Part shown: positions 1 to 18,162 of the stretch, piece by piece | How the letters are laid out: every line of letters starts with the position of its first letter | Numbering within the stretch: position 1 is the stretch's first letter | From: Gryganskiella cystojenkinii | Lineage: Eukaryota > Mortierellomycota > Mortierellomycetes > Mortierellales > Mortierellaceae | Assembly (NCBI GenBank): GCA_015852425.1 | Contig: JAAAIG010000118.1 | Coordinates: 1 to 62,715, forward strand | Direction: 5' to 3' | DNA: 62,715 nt | The notes under the pieces: model-generated | Seen by the model: only the letters and a program-made list of their open reading frames with translations | What the model was told of the DNA's origin: nothing | Database searches by the model: none | Program-made: the position numbers and the translations under genes

Positions 1-235
1 AAAAAAAAAAAGGGACAACGAGAGAACAGAACCACGTTGTTTTCATTACTTCATTTTTATTATCTCTCTTCTCCTTTCACCTTTTTTTTTATATCATTGC
101 ATTTGATTGTTGCTCTTACGATCACGTATCTTTCTTAATCCTATCTCTCGTACACACATGCACACACGCAAACACTCGTACTCACGCGTCTTTTTATGCA
201 TAATTCTTTTTCTACGTTATATGTTATGAAAATAG

Positions 236-508
236 AACATTCGCAAGAACCTCCGCGAGTACAGCACCCGTTTCGAGGAGCAGGATATGGAGTCTTCCTC
301 CCAGGTCTCGAGCGCGGAGCGTACCCGTCGTCGCCAGCTCTTGGAGGAGTGGGCCAACTGGCGCAAGCGTGTTGAGGCCGATCTTGCTAGCGATCGTGCT
401 GCTGCTGGTCAACAGACTGCTGCTGTTTCCGCTGATGATGAGGAAGCTGAGGAGGTTGACGAGTGGATCGAGGAGGTCATTGATGAGAAGGAGGAGATTG
501 TCGCCTAA
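236..508 (+). CDS. 3'-terminal exon of an unidentified acidic protein (partial)
   Basis: An exon follows a T-rich intron-like stretch ending in an AG at 234-235 and stays open to a TAA at 506-508. It encodes about 90 residues: a charged, probably helical segment rich in Arg, Glu and Gln, then an Ala-rich linker, then a strongly acidic end (EEAEEVDEWIEEVIDEKEE). The upstream exons lie outside the window, so the true start is not visible; the internal ATG at 287 is probably not the start because coding character extends upstream of it. I do not recognise the family. The composition suggests a coiled-coil or complex subunit, but no catalytic motif is present. Confidence 0.6.
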   Translation, partial: NIRKNLREYSTRFEEQDMESSSQVSSAERTRRRQLLEEWANWRKRVEADLASDRAAAGQQTAAVSADDEEAEEVDEWIEEVIDEKEEIVA

Positions 509-1092
509 ATGGAGTCGTCTATTTCTGTTGAATTGCGCGACTGGCTGAAGAAAGTCATCAGAAAATAAAACAATATGTTTTGGTTTAATTGAGTTTCGAT
601 TGACGGTGGATGCGAATGTAATGCAAATCAGAGTAAGGAAACGAGGGATATGGATCGGATATGGATGTGGGCACTGACTGGGTGCAAAGCAGGGATGGAT
701 ACTTGCTTCGAGAGGAGAAACAAAATGAAGAGATGGTCTGTCCCCATCCCCACGCTCTCATTCCACAAAAATAAAGGGCCAAACGGAGAGTTTCTTTTTC
801 ATAATTGTTCATCCCATTTGTCAGTTTCCAGTCCAGGTCCCAACTCGAAACCCCTCTCTCCTCTCTTCTCCTTTCCCTCATCTCGATACCATTGTGCTTT
901 GCCACACACTCTTTCTTCTTTTCTTTATCCACTCCTTTCCTTTCTCACTCCATCATCATCAAAGTCATCATCATCATCATATTTCGGTCGTTTTGGATAC
1001 AGAAGCAAAGCTCTTTTCTCATCACTCTTATTTTTCATACATTTGTATATCAAACTCACAAACACACGACTCAAGCAGCATCAATTACAAGA
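509..1092. other. Intergenic: 3' UTR of the partial gene and MAPKK promoter / 5' UTR
   Basis: No supported gene. The stretch from about 840 to 1090 is rich in T/C and CAT/CAC repeats, typical of the pyrimidine-rich 5' leaders before other genes in this window. Short frames here read into the MAPKK exon only by lack of stops. Confidence 0.5.
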
Positions 1093-3444
1093 ATGATCTC
1101 CTCGCCAGGCACGATCCGCAAAAAGAGAAACTTCAAGAACCTGGCCCTAGATGAGGCCGCAAGCGAGAATGCTCCGCCTGGAGGAAGTGCCCATCAGCAC
1201 AACGTCCCCCTCGTCCGTGGCTCTGCCGTCAATGCTTCAGGATCCCACGCAGCTGAAGGTGGAGGCCCCGCGCACTATTCTCGTCGAGAAACACTCCCTG
1301 ACCTCGAACTCGGGGTCGAATTCAAGCTGGACCTGCGGAGCGAGGACTTGCAGACGCTGGAGGAATTGGGCGCTGGCAACGGAGGAACAGTCAGCCGAGT
1401 GATCCACCTGCCCACAAAGTCCATCATGGCACGCAAGGTGAGGAGAAACAAGTCTCTCTTTATGTTAACGTCGAAAGAGTTTTTTACGACTCGACCTGAC
1501 GATGACGGATGGGCAGATGGAAACCCCCGAATGAGTCCAATTGACGTTGTTGGAACAAACAACAAGGTCGGCATAGGACAGGAAGGCGTATAGGAACAGG
1601 GCAAGGACACACAACAAAAAGTGGCTCTTTGTGCGCCAGCCAGGACCACGGGAATTTTTTGAACACAACAGGGCAACATCGCGAGTGGGACAAGGGATAC
1701 AACAACAACAACAAAAAAAGCCCTTTGGGAACACAAAAAAGCTTGACCAACAGGTGGACAAAAGAACCAAAGCATGACCAGGAAACAAAACCAGGGAACA
1801 CCTATAATACCGATTGAGATACCCAGGAGAAGGGCCATTTGCCTAGACCCTTCATCATGGACATCAGACTTTTCGGAAAAATAACGGCTAGAACAGTCAG
1901 CCTGTTCGACAAGAATAGACCTTGGGAAGAGCAGACACCAAGAACATAGTCTCTGTTTCTGCGTCTCTCCCTCTCTCTTTTTCTCTCCTCCTCACACACA
2001 CACACACGCACATACACGCACCCTTCCCTCACGCTTCTTTTTTCTCTCAAGAGAGAAACAAAAAGGACTAACGGGTAAACTTGTCCATGGTAATGATAGG
2101 TGATCCATATTGACGCACAGCCTGCGGTACGGAAGCAAATTTTGCGAGAACTGCAGATTATGCACGACTGCAATCACCCCAACATTGTCTCATTCTATGG
2201 CGCGTTCTTGCACGAAAGCGAGATTTCCTACTGCATGGAGTACATGGACGTTGGGTAAGGAGAAACAGACCCTTGATTACTATCCATGCCATTCTCGTGG
2301 ATCATAATTGCTAAAAAGTCGTGTACTTTGCTTGCTTAATGTCATTGTTGTAGTTCTCTTGATGGAATCTGCGCCAAGAACGGTGCCTTCCCCATGGACG
2401 TCATTGGACTCATCACTGTATCAGTCCTCAAGGGATTGACATATCTCTACCATAACCACAAGATTGTCCATCGAGGTAGACCATCCTTTGATTGAAATTG
2501 GACTTGAACAATATTTATGAACAAGGGCTTACCATTGCTAACCAAATGACCGCTCCGACGTCCTTCCTCATTTGTAGACCTCAAGCCCTCCAATATTCTC
2601 ATCAACTCTACGGGTATGGTCAAGATTTGCGACTTTGGCGTATCTGGACAACTGGTCAACTCGATCGCCAACACATTTGTCGGCACGAGCAATTATATGT
2701 CAGTAAGTAAACGTAGCATGTTGTCGTTGCAATTTCTCACGGCAGAGAAATGATTGTAATGTGGGAACAATATTGGGGGTTATCGCCAATCAAAGGTACC
2801 AATCCACGGATTGACTTTTTTTTTTGCTCACCTGGTATTTTATTTTTTTATTTTACGCCACTCTTTTACAAAGCCCGAGAGAATCCGTGGAGGCAATTAT
2901 GGAGTACAATCGGATGTCTGGTCCTTAGGCATTACCTTGATGGAATTGGCATTGGGACGGTTTCCTTTGGATGCTGAGTGTAAATCGTTGACGATCCTCG
3001 AGTTATTGCAACACATTGTCAATGAGCCACTGCCTAGTCTACCCCGTGGAGACTTCCCAGATGACTTTTGTAACTTTGTCGATATCTGGTAAGTCACGAA
3101 ACCAAAGACCCGATCGAGGTCGAGTGGACGAAATTAATTTTATCGACCAGGAGTACTTTGTTGTACTGAGCAAGCCCTTTTTTGGCTGCGATCTTTTTTC
3201 CTTTTCTTTTCGATAGTTTGACAAAGAACGTGGAGTCAAGACCATCACCCGATACTCTGGCCGTAAGTGTTTTTTTTTTACTTTTGTGTTGCGCAGACTC
3301 TCGCGAGGAAGAAACGATCATATCATCTCTTTCTAATGTTAATTTATTTTTGGTATCACTCTGTATTAGAAACACCCATACTATCATCGCGCAGAGAAAG
3401 AAACCGTCGATATGGAGCACTGGGTCAGTCATTTGGTCAAGTAG
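1093..3444 (+). CDS. MAP kinase kinase (MEK, Ste7/Fuz7/Byr1 type)
   Basis: Dual-specificity kinase that phosphorylates a MAPK in the mating/filamentation type of cascade. Seven exons: 1093-1437, 2100-2254, 2354-2475, 2578-2702, 2874-3088, 3217-3262, 3370-3444, totalling 1083 nt (360 aa), in phase throughout. Near the N terminus, [10 protein letters not shown] (about residues 10-19) resembles the basic-hydrophobic MAPK docking site of MEKs. The kinase domain runs from about residue 82 to 345, with glycine loop GAGNGGTV, catalytic HRDLKPSN, DFG followed by [16 protein letters not shown], and [12 protein letters not shown]. The activation loop has the MEK-type Ser/Thr positions. The first intron is long (662 nt). 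It converges on the E1-beta gene downstream. The MEK1/2-like class is clear; which of the yeast cascades it serves is inferred from the loop and docking sequence. Confidence 0.93.
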
Positions 3445-4254
3445 GCAAGTCAGATCCCTGATTCGGACCCACTGACGCGTCTTTTGTGCCCTCGCACCTT
3501 TGTCTTTCAACTCGTTTACTATTTTCCTTCTCTCTCACTCTCTCTGACGGTCCACCAGGACTATTCAATGCTTGAATACCTTCCTCTCTACCTTCAATTA
3601 CAAAAAGACCAAAAAAGAATCCTTGTCCCCTTCGAAATGACTCTTTAGACTTTTCTCATACTTACATAACAATGATGCCGATCTCTTCTTCCCCGTTCAC
3701 CTTTTCTTCGCTCCCACTTTACTTCGTCCTCTCCTTTACACTGTCCTCGAATCTCCAGTTCATCTTCAAAATAAACGCGAAAAAATCATTCCTACACTCG
3801 TTTGTTGTTGTTGTTGTTTGGGATGCTCCGTTATTCTAGCGACTGCGCCTGATGTCTGCATGCTGGAGGAACATCGCTTACCACGTCATCAGTACTTATA
3901 ATATTGATCTTTACGCGGAGCAAGCAGGCGACGAGAGAGAGAGAGAAAGATCGCAGGTACAAAGATGCGTGGGACACTTCACCTCGATTTTTGTCTTTTT
4001 TTCACTTTCCAAAGACTGAGTTCAAACAACACAACAGTCAGAACGTATGCGTCTGTGAAATGGCTTGTTTTAATAATGAATTTGAATGGTATGAATGAAA
4101 AATAGTGGCGTGCGGGGGGAAACAAATACCCTTTTAGCCAGTTAACGATTTTTTGGAGTATTTTTCTAATGTTTTTTGCAATAATAATCCTGTCCGCGAG
4201 TCTAGCTGGTTCGCGTGGCAAGTGCTGTTGTGATGGAAGCTTTTCTCCGATTTT
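3445..4254. other. Intergenic between convergent MAPKK and BCKDHB genes
   Basis: No gene seen. T/C-rich on the MAPKK side and AT-rich near 4100-4200, consistent with two facing 3' UTRs. Confidence 0.5.
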
Positions 4255-6028
4255 CTAGAACTTCATGGCACGCTCGATACCCTCGGCACAACGGATCATG
4301 TCAGGAACGTGGAACTTCTCGTAGATAAGGGGGAAAGGAGTATCATAAGAAGTTACACGCTGGATAGGGGCCTCAAGTCGCAAGAAGCATCTCTCCATAA
4401 CTGTCGATGCAATCTCGGCAGCGAAACCCGAGGTCTTGGGGGCTTCGTGGGCAATCAACAGACGACCAGTCTTGTTGACAGAGTTGCATACAGTCTCGAC
4501 ATCCCAAGGCAAGATGGAACGGAGATCGATCAGCTCAACAGAAAGGCCAGGCATCTTCTTTTGAGCGAGCTGAATAGCGTTCTCCAAGACGTACAACTGA
4601 GCACCCCAACCGACCACTGTGAGGTCCTTACCCTGGGTCAAGATCTCGGCCTTGCCGAGAGGCAACTCGTAATCACCAACGGGAACCATTTCAACTATAA
4701 AATGATCGAAAGAAAGGGTTAACATTTAACCATCAATTTGGCAAGAATATACAATGCGACAACAGGTCGGATTAAGTAAAGAGACATACCGGCAGCACGG
4801 TAAAGAATCTTGGGCTCCATAAAGATGACGGGGTTACGATCGCGGATCGACGCCAAGAGAAGACCCTTGGCCTGAATGGGGGAACGGGGGACAACGACCT
4901 TCAAGCCGGGAGTATGAGCAAAGTAAGCCTCAGGGTGCTGGGAATGGTAATGTCCACCGTGACCAACGGCACCACAGGGAGTGCGGACACACAATCCTCC
5001 AACGTTGAACTCTCCTCCGGAACGGTAACGATACTTGGCAGCCTCGTTAACGAGCTATGGGTTGGTCATAAAAATGCATAAAAGTTAGCATTCAAGTCTA
5101 TGCAACTGAGCGAAATTATCATCTCATCAAACAAGGGGAACGTCAAGGAGGTGTTTGTACCTGATCGAAAGCGGGGAAGATATAATCGGCAAACTGAATC
5201 TCGGCGATGGCGGTTGATCCCATGGCGGCAAGACCGATACCGAATCCAGCAATACCCTGCTCAGACAGGGGGGTGTTGAAGACACGATCGCGACCTATTC
5301 GAGAGTAAAAGAAGAAAGTGGATGGTTAGAAACACATCTGAAGGTCATGGCGCGAAGGCAACAGTAGAAAAGGACTAGTTGCTCACCGAACATCTCAGAG
5401 AGACCCATTGTGCAACGGAACACGCCTCCGAAGGCGACATCCTCTCCAAAAACGCAAGCGGTATCATCGGTGGCCAAGGCAATGCTCATGGCATCGTTCA
5501 CAGCCTGGAAAGTGTTCATCTTCTTGGTCTCGCCTAAAAAGAATCATATTCGCATAACAACCACATAACATGTTTGAGTGAGTACAAAAGTCCTTATGCT
5601 GTAGTAAAATGTATGCCATGATCATGATCGAGGACAATCTGTTGGGTCGTATCTGATCTCTGTATCAAAGAGACTGAAGCATACCGTTGGCGACACCAGA
5701 GAGTTCAGGGTTGCGGAGGGCGTCATGGTGAGTGTGCTTGATGAGCTTGGAGTTGGCAACACCAGGCATGAATCCCTCGGCAGGTGGGGGAGAGTTGGAC
5801 GCGGCATACTGGTTCTTCATGGACGTGTGCAAGTGCTGCAAGGACAGGAGCAATTAAAGAGGTTAGACGTGTCAGGTTGGGTAGATAAAAACATAGTTTG
5901 AACCGAGAGGTGAACGGGAAAATAAGGAAGTCGACGGGTACCTTGACAGGGGATCCCTGCTGGACAAAGGACCTGGAGACGGCACCAAGAGATGAAGAGA
6001 GACGAAGGGATCTGCTGACGATTGACAT
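4255..6028 (-). CDS. BCKDHB: Branched-chain 2-oxoacid dehydrogenase E1 component, beta subunit (mitochondrial)
   Basis: Beta subunit of the thiamine-diphosphate E1 of the branched-chain 2-oxoacid dehydrogenase complex, which decarboxylates the 2-oxoacids of Leu, Ile and Val in the mitochondrial matrix. Six exons on the minus strand: 6028-5942, 5835-5685, 5533-5387, 5294-5161, 5054-4790, 4694-4255, totalling 1224 nt (407 aa). The N terminus ([19 protein letters not shown]) is Arg/Ser-rich, as in a mitochondrial presequence. Family signatures are [61 protein letters not shown] and [19 protein letters not shown]. The [11 protein letters not shown] and EPKILYRAA segments match the branched-chain enzyme rather than the pyruvate dehydrogenase beta subunit. 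No frameshift or missing key segment seen. Confidence 0.95.
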
Positions 6029-7040
6029 TGTGTGAGTGTGTGTTGATGTGAATGTGAACGGGATTGAAGAGAAGGAGTATTAACGGAGAAGGGGGAAAGA
6101 AAGAGAGAGATTGTGTGGAGAGGAGAAAGAGTGGAGAGGAATAGGGAGAGAGAGTGAGAGAGGATGGAGGGAGGGATGTGCAATGCAAAAGATGGATGAG
6201 AGATGAAAGTGGAGATGAAGAAAAAAGGGTGAAGATCTCTTTGCGTTTTTCTGTGGAGAAAACACTTTTTTTTTCTTTTTTTTTTATGAGCACCCGTGGG
6301 AAAGTTGAGGAGGGTCGTTGTAGATACGATTAGGAGACATACCTGGCGTGACCTCTTTTTTTGTTGAGCAGCTCCAGGGCGGTTGACCAGATTCGGACGC
6401 AGCCTGGAGTCTTGTTGCGTGGGCGTTTGGCGGCCCTCTCCTTGCTGGCTAACGGCCTCCTTCGTCGAGGCCCATGGCTATGATGTGAAGACGGTCGTGG
6501 CCGCTCATGGTGGTTATGAATCTGCTGCCACTGTGGTGGTTCTTTTCGGGGGTATCTTCTAAAGTCTCTCGCCTGCTCGAGAACAGTTAATCAAGGGTAT
6601 TGATATGAAAAGTGAAAGTGGCATTGATACGGTTGTGATATTCGCTATGATATTTCTCCAACTAGTACCTGTTCGGTGGACCAGCTAACAAGTCAGCGAC
6701 GACGAAGCAACAGGGGAATTGAGCGGTAAAAGATCTTCCTTAACTCGCGTCCAGTTCAAATTATCTCCCTCCTCTGTGGCTTGGCTATGCCTGAACATCG
6801 TCCCCTCAGCTTCCGACCCAACTATCGGAAAGAAAGCCAGTAGGCTGCAGTTTCGATGGCGTAGTCCCTATGGAATTCAAGCGATATTTTATTCTGGGAA
6901 TTGGGACTTTGGACAACATGCGAAGGGCCTATGATATACGTCGAACTTTCCCGGTCCTCATCGCAAAACACTTCATCGAGAGTGAGGCTCAACCTTTGTC
7001 TTTATGAAAACGTGCTTCCTCTACTTTTGGGGTATAGACA
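6029..7040. other. Intergenic between BCKDHB promoter and arrestin gene 3' end, with a coding-like strip
   Basis: 6029-6300 is a purine-rich stretch (pyrimidine-rich on the transcribed minus strand), the BCKDHB leader. Around 6330-6560 is a GC-richer strip that reads as coding-like on both strands but has no complete frame (see findings). 6560-7040 shows nothing assignable beyond the probable arrestin 3' UTR. Confidence 0.45.
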
Positions 7041-9883
7041 TTAAAGGGATACAGCACTGTATGGCGGAACAGGATCGCTGTCGCTTCCATCGATATGGCT
7101 GTTCCTGTTGTTGTTGACAGCGTGCGATGGTTGGTATTGAGTCTGGGGTTGAAATTGGGACGGCTGAGATGAGCTAGAAGAGTATGTGGACGCACCATGC
7201 TGTCCATGACGTTGTGGATGAGGCATGTAGTGCTGCTGCTGTTGCTGAGGTCGTTGGGCGCTCATATCTACCGGACTCGTTGTTTGGTACAGCGTATGGG
7301 CAGACCACGATTGATTTGCAGAGTCAGGTACCTGTGGAGCACCTGCCGATCGTTGGATAAGTCTCATCGCAGCGCTACCAGTCTTGATATCAGGCACTCT
7401 CGAAAGCCTGTATTCCAGTCTCGGTGGCTGACCATTCCCGCTCGACGCAGCCCCAGCTCTAAAACTCGATCCTGATCCTGACCCCTCACTGGCCGAACCA
7501 AACTGTGAGAACGAAAGCGAGTTCAAATAACGTAGCTGTTGGTGACTCGGAGCAGGGGATGCACTACCGAGACCGAGATCTACAGCGGATGGGGCAGAAG
7601 CTGACTGGTATGGTAGACTCTGAGGCAGTTGTATCTGTCTCATTGCCGGGGATGAAATGAAATTCTCTTTCTCTCGCGGGTATTGATTATGTCCTCGAAC
7701 TGTAGACGGCGTAGAGGAAAAAGAATGTAAAGACGATGAGGGTGTCTGTGGAAATGACGACGCAGTAGTCGATGCGGTGCCGGAAGAGACATCATGAGCT
7801 TGGGTGTGAACAGCAAACAAAGCAGCCTGACTTGTGAAAGTAGAATGTGTCGAGGGCGTGAGCGTAGGCGTCGGTCTCGATGAACTGGGTATCGTCGGCA
7901 GCGGCTTTGAGAATCCCTCGTAGTTCAAAGAAGATGAAGAGGACGCCTTAGACAAAGATTGATATCCAGGATCTGTGGCAGCGCGTCGATCCGGACTTGC
8001 TCTCCATTGAGACGCATGACCAATGGTCGCTGCGTTGGCGTGGTATTGTGTCCGTGGTGTAAAAACGGGCGAGTCTGGCTCAGAGTTTCGACCGTTCTGC
8101 GCTGCCAGAGTTGATGGAAATGGGTATTGACCCGGCAGTGTTGCATATGGCGATAAAGGGGAAGGCGATGCTGAGAGTGAAGGCGATGAGGTCGCGGACA
8201 GCCCAAGAGAGAGCTGAGATGCCGCAGCTGTCGCCAAACTCGTGTCGACTTCGTTCGGTGAGGAGCGTAGTTGAGTCCAGGGCTTTGGCTGAGCTTCCAG
8301 GGTCGGATCCGACACTGTTGCGATGACGATGGGAACCTCGATTTCGAATCCGCCAGGGCTATCCAGTAGTTTGGTCCGCACCTTCCTGCTGAGCGTTTTT
8401 CGGTTCTTGCGCTCAAACATGCCAGTCTTTGGTCGCATATCGAAGAGGAGAAGGAGATGGTACTGGACAGAGATGATTCGAGTCGTGAACATGGTCGGGA
8501 GACAGTCCTTTGGCAAAGTGATTTCGGCGATAGCTTTCCCAGGTCGTCCCGCAGTGTCAAGATGTAGTCCTATGGTAGATGACGCTGCAATATGGGTGTA
8601 GTCCCTTGTTTGGCTGGATGAAAGAATGATGTGTATTGTCCATTGGTGAGTAATAAGTCAATATGGTGCGAAGTTACTTGAAACGGGAGCAGCACAGGTG
8701 ACAGTGGTACTTACTCTCCAGCACGATAACTCTCCTTTCGGACCAACTGGATCCAGCATGCGGGGTCACGATGAAAGGCTCGAGGGTGAGCGAGATCAAG
8801 GACGATTTGGATATTCTGACCCTTGACAAAAGCCGATTGCGGGAGATGGACTGTTGCCGAGGCCAAGTTTTTGGGCTTGTTAGTGTCTGGTTTGGTGTTG
8901 CTTGAGCCCTGGACTGCAACAGGGTTGCAATAGGGCTCGAGCCTACAGCTGACGAGATCCTGAACTTGCACAGTCTTATTTGATTTGATCTCTTGCATGC
9001 TGCCAAGAAAACTTTTGGACGCGACTGTGGCTGTGAGTGTATACTTGACCGTGCCATGCCGATACTACATAGTACAGAAGGATATAAATAAATTGGGTGA
9101 TTGGTGAGTGCACTGGTAAAGAATGGTAATGTTGATGTGCGGGCTGTTTCTTTTACTCAAAAACAAAAAGGAGACGGGCGGTGCCAGCCTCGCGTTCTCT
9201 CGTGTTGTTTTGTTGGTCCGTTGCTGATTTGACGATATTTCTCTTGGCGTGTGGATCTGCTTTGACCCCTTCCATTCAATGCTGAACTCAAAGATAGAAA
9301 CAGAAGTAATGAAGTCCAAAAGAGAGCAATTGCCTTTGTTTTGAGAGCTTCTTCAACCCATGTATGATTTTGCCCAACGCCTCGATCGACAAACCCGGAG
9401 AAGGAGATAAAGTAAGAAAGAAAGTGGTGTTATTCAACAAATTACCTTTCCGGTGGAAGGAATGTGCTGCAGGGGGATATCAAAGGCAAAGGACCAGCAG
9501 TGACGGCCTTGAGGCAGAACAGACTCGGAGGCGTTGTTTGCGTTTCCTAGAAGGACGACCTGATCGCTCAGAACATAGACCTCCTCGGTGGTCTTTGCGA
9601 GTTTGGTGGCGACAGTACCGACGAAACGGATCTTGACGCAGGTGTACTTGACTGAGGCCGAGGTGTCGAAGCGAACATTGCCTAAAAGTGTGTTTATTTG
9701 AAACGAACGGTGTCAGAAGAGGTTGTAAGAGAATGAGACGAGAAGAAAAGGAGAGGTGGACGGGTAGGGGAAAGCGGAGCAAGATAAAAAAAGAAAGTGA
9801 GTTGTACCAGTGACGGAGTTCCCGGGATAGTAAGAATGGGAAGCATCCTCGTTGTTGTCGAGGTGGATAGAAAGTTTCTTCAT
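7041..9883 (-). CDS. Arrestin-domain protein (ART/alpha-arrestin-like trafficking adaptor)
   Basis: Alpha-arrestins in fungi recruit Rsp5-type ubiquitin ligases to plasma-membrane transporters. Four exons: 9883-9808, 9681-9446, 9064-8715, 8613-7041, totalling 2235 nt (744 aa). The N-terminal arrestin fold is visible in MKKLSIHLDNNEDASHSYYP, then SFAFDIPLQHIPSTGK joined to YRHGTVKYTLTATV across a 381-nt intron; that join reads as the usual arrestin_N strand order. The C-terminal arrestin lobe continues through LHLDTAGRPGKAIAEITLP and SVQYHLLLLFDMR. From about residue 300 the protein is Ser/Gln/Pro-rich and probably disordered. It ends in PPYSAVSL, which is close to but not a strict PPxY, so Rsp5 binding is not shown. 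The kinase gene at 10777 is divergent. Confidence 0.88.
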
Positions 9884-10776
9884 TGTATGGACATGAATAT
9901 GAATAATGTAAAGCAAATGGGGGGAAGAGAGAATGAACAATGAGGAGTTTCAGAGAGCGGGAGAAAGAAGAAATCGAGAGAGACACAAAGGCAGGGCAGG
10001 GCAGGGACTTGGACGGCGCTGATGTTGAAAATTGAACCCAAGTTGATATGTCGTCAGACTACATACTTTCTTTCGATTCACTCAGCGGCATAAGAACGAG
10101 TTTTTTTATTTTGGTTGCCACCAAACCAAATTAAAAAAGACATCTCTCTGTGTCTGTCAGGTCATTGTCTTGTTCATCAAGTCATCATCATCCGTTGTCA
10201 AGTGTATGTGTGTGTGTATGTGTGTGTAATGTTTGTTTGTGTGTCCATGTTCAACAAGGATGGGTGTCCGGGTATGAAGGTCTCGCTGCTCGCCCTGGGA
10301 CAGGCATCTGTGCCTGAAAAATGTAAAATGAAAATGGGTATCTATCCAGCGGTCTCCTCTTTCACGTTTTTTTTTAATAATTTTTGAGGGTCTTTGTGCG
10401 TCCGTTGTCCCGTCCTTTATCCCTCATCCCATTCTTCATCATCACCTTCACTAATTCATTCCTCCCTTCTCACTCTTCTGATCTGTATATTTTTTGTCTT
10501 CTTTTTTCGTTTTCTTTTCTTTGTTTGTATTCAACGACCCCATCCACGCACCTCCGATAGCCATCGGACACATCCCTTTGTCCCTTCTTCTCGACACGAC
10601 TCGCACCTTTTTTTGGTTCCATCTCTTCACTTTCATCCCGCGACTGACATCGAACTACCAGTGGCGACAACCGTCCTCTCCTCCTCCTCCTCTCCGTCTT
10701 TCCCTTCTACCTCTTCTCTACTCCTCCTTTCAGACAAAGCTCTTCGTCACCATTCTCACATCACCATCACATCCTC
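9884..10776. promoter_or_regulatory. Shared divergent promoter region of arrestin (-) and kinase (+) genes
   Basis: An 893-nt divergent spacer. It contains a GT-rich microsatellite at about 10203-10245 and a strong T/C tract from 10390 to 10760 that leads into the kinase start. No TATA box in a convincing position. Confidence 0.4.
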
Positions 10777-17254
<6,478 letters not shown>

Positions 17255-17503
17255 ATGTTCTCTACAATCCTCATCCTCTACCTTTTCTTTTGCTTATTCT
17301 GTTGTTCTTTGTCATGACCTTTTATTCTTTTCTTTCCAGTTTTTGCTTTCCATAATGATTTTGCTTTCACTTCGCCCTTTTTCTTTTTCATTTTTCCGTC
17401 TTGTCTCTTTTTTGGCCATCCCTTACAACATATACCATTCAGCTTCACTCTTCTCCTTTGTACATTACATCTGCCTCCTCTCCGATCGACGCCCTACATG
17501 GCC

Positions 17504-17509
17504 AATAAA
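17504..17509 (+). terminator. AATAAA polyadenylation-type signal of the large kinase gene
   Basis: AATAAA 250 nt after the stop codon, in an otherwise T-rich 3' region. Position and strand fit the kinase gene; there is no transcript evidence. Confidence 0.4.
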
Positions 17510-18114
17510 CTAAGTCGCTGATTTGCTTTCCATAATGCTGCATAATTGAGTGTCCTGATCGTCTGCTTCGCTCGCCCGTTAGTAATTCGATAGGATATTT
17601 AGAGAAAATGTTAGCAACAACTCAAACTTTCTTTGTCGCCTCGGAGATTTCCCCCGAAGTGACTAGCTGGATGGAAAATCTTGCTCGCCTCTGTAGTGAA
17701 TGCTTTCCAGCGCCTTCTCTGTGTCGTCAATTTATGTTGTGACAATTACGAGGTGGTCCATCCCTCGTCCATCACAAAACATGAAAACAAAACTCAAATC
17801 CTGTACCTTGGGTTGCCTCAAATTTTGTTTTTTATATTTTCGATTTTCCCTCTTTCTCTTGGTTTTCCCCGTCTTGATTTGCAGTCATACCTGCACCTTC
17901 CTTACAGCGCCACACCTGATCTCCTCCTGTCGTCTTGTCATTCATCTTCACTTTGCGCAACGAAAATAGCAGGGCGATGGAGGATACCTTGATCGAACGG
18001 TTTCGTGTCAAAACTCCACAGGCGAAGATGCATTTTCTTATAGAAGCTGCCTCGGCGGTGGAGCTGTAGACTTAGATCATGCGCAAAGGTGGCAACATTT
18101 ACATGAAATATATA

Positions 18115-18120
18115 TTTATT
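18115..18120 (-). terminator. AATAAA polyadenylation-type signal of GluRS
   Basis: TTTATT on the plus strand (AATAAA on minus), about 43 nt past the GluRS stop codon and followed by an AT-rich run. Confidence 0.4.
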
Positions 18121-18162
18121 AGTAACCTAGTTTTGATCTGCAGCCTTTGTCTTGTATATTTT

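Larger units (their letters stand above)
17255..18162. other. Intergenic between convergent kinase and GluRS genes
   Basis: No gene supported. T/C-rich from 17270 to 17480 and again around 17820-17900. Short open frames lack coding composition. Confidence 0.5.

Noticed and set aside
4255..6028. Identification as pyruvate dehydrogenase E1 beta
   Set aside because: The segments [21 protein letters not shown] and EPKILYRAA fit the branched-chain enzyme better.
6719..6934. 71-codon frame on plus
   Set aside because: No domain, unremarkable composition, and it lies in the probable arrestin 3' region.
7041..7075. PPxY Rsp5-binding motif at the arrestin C terminus
   Set aside because: The sequence is VPPYS, which lacks the residue between PP and Y, so it is not a strict PPxY.
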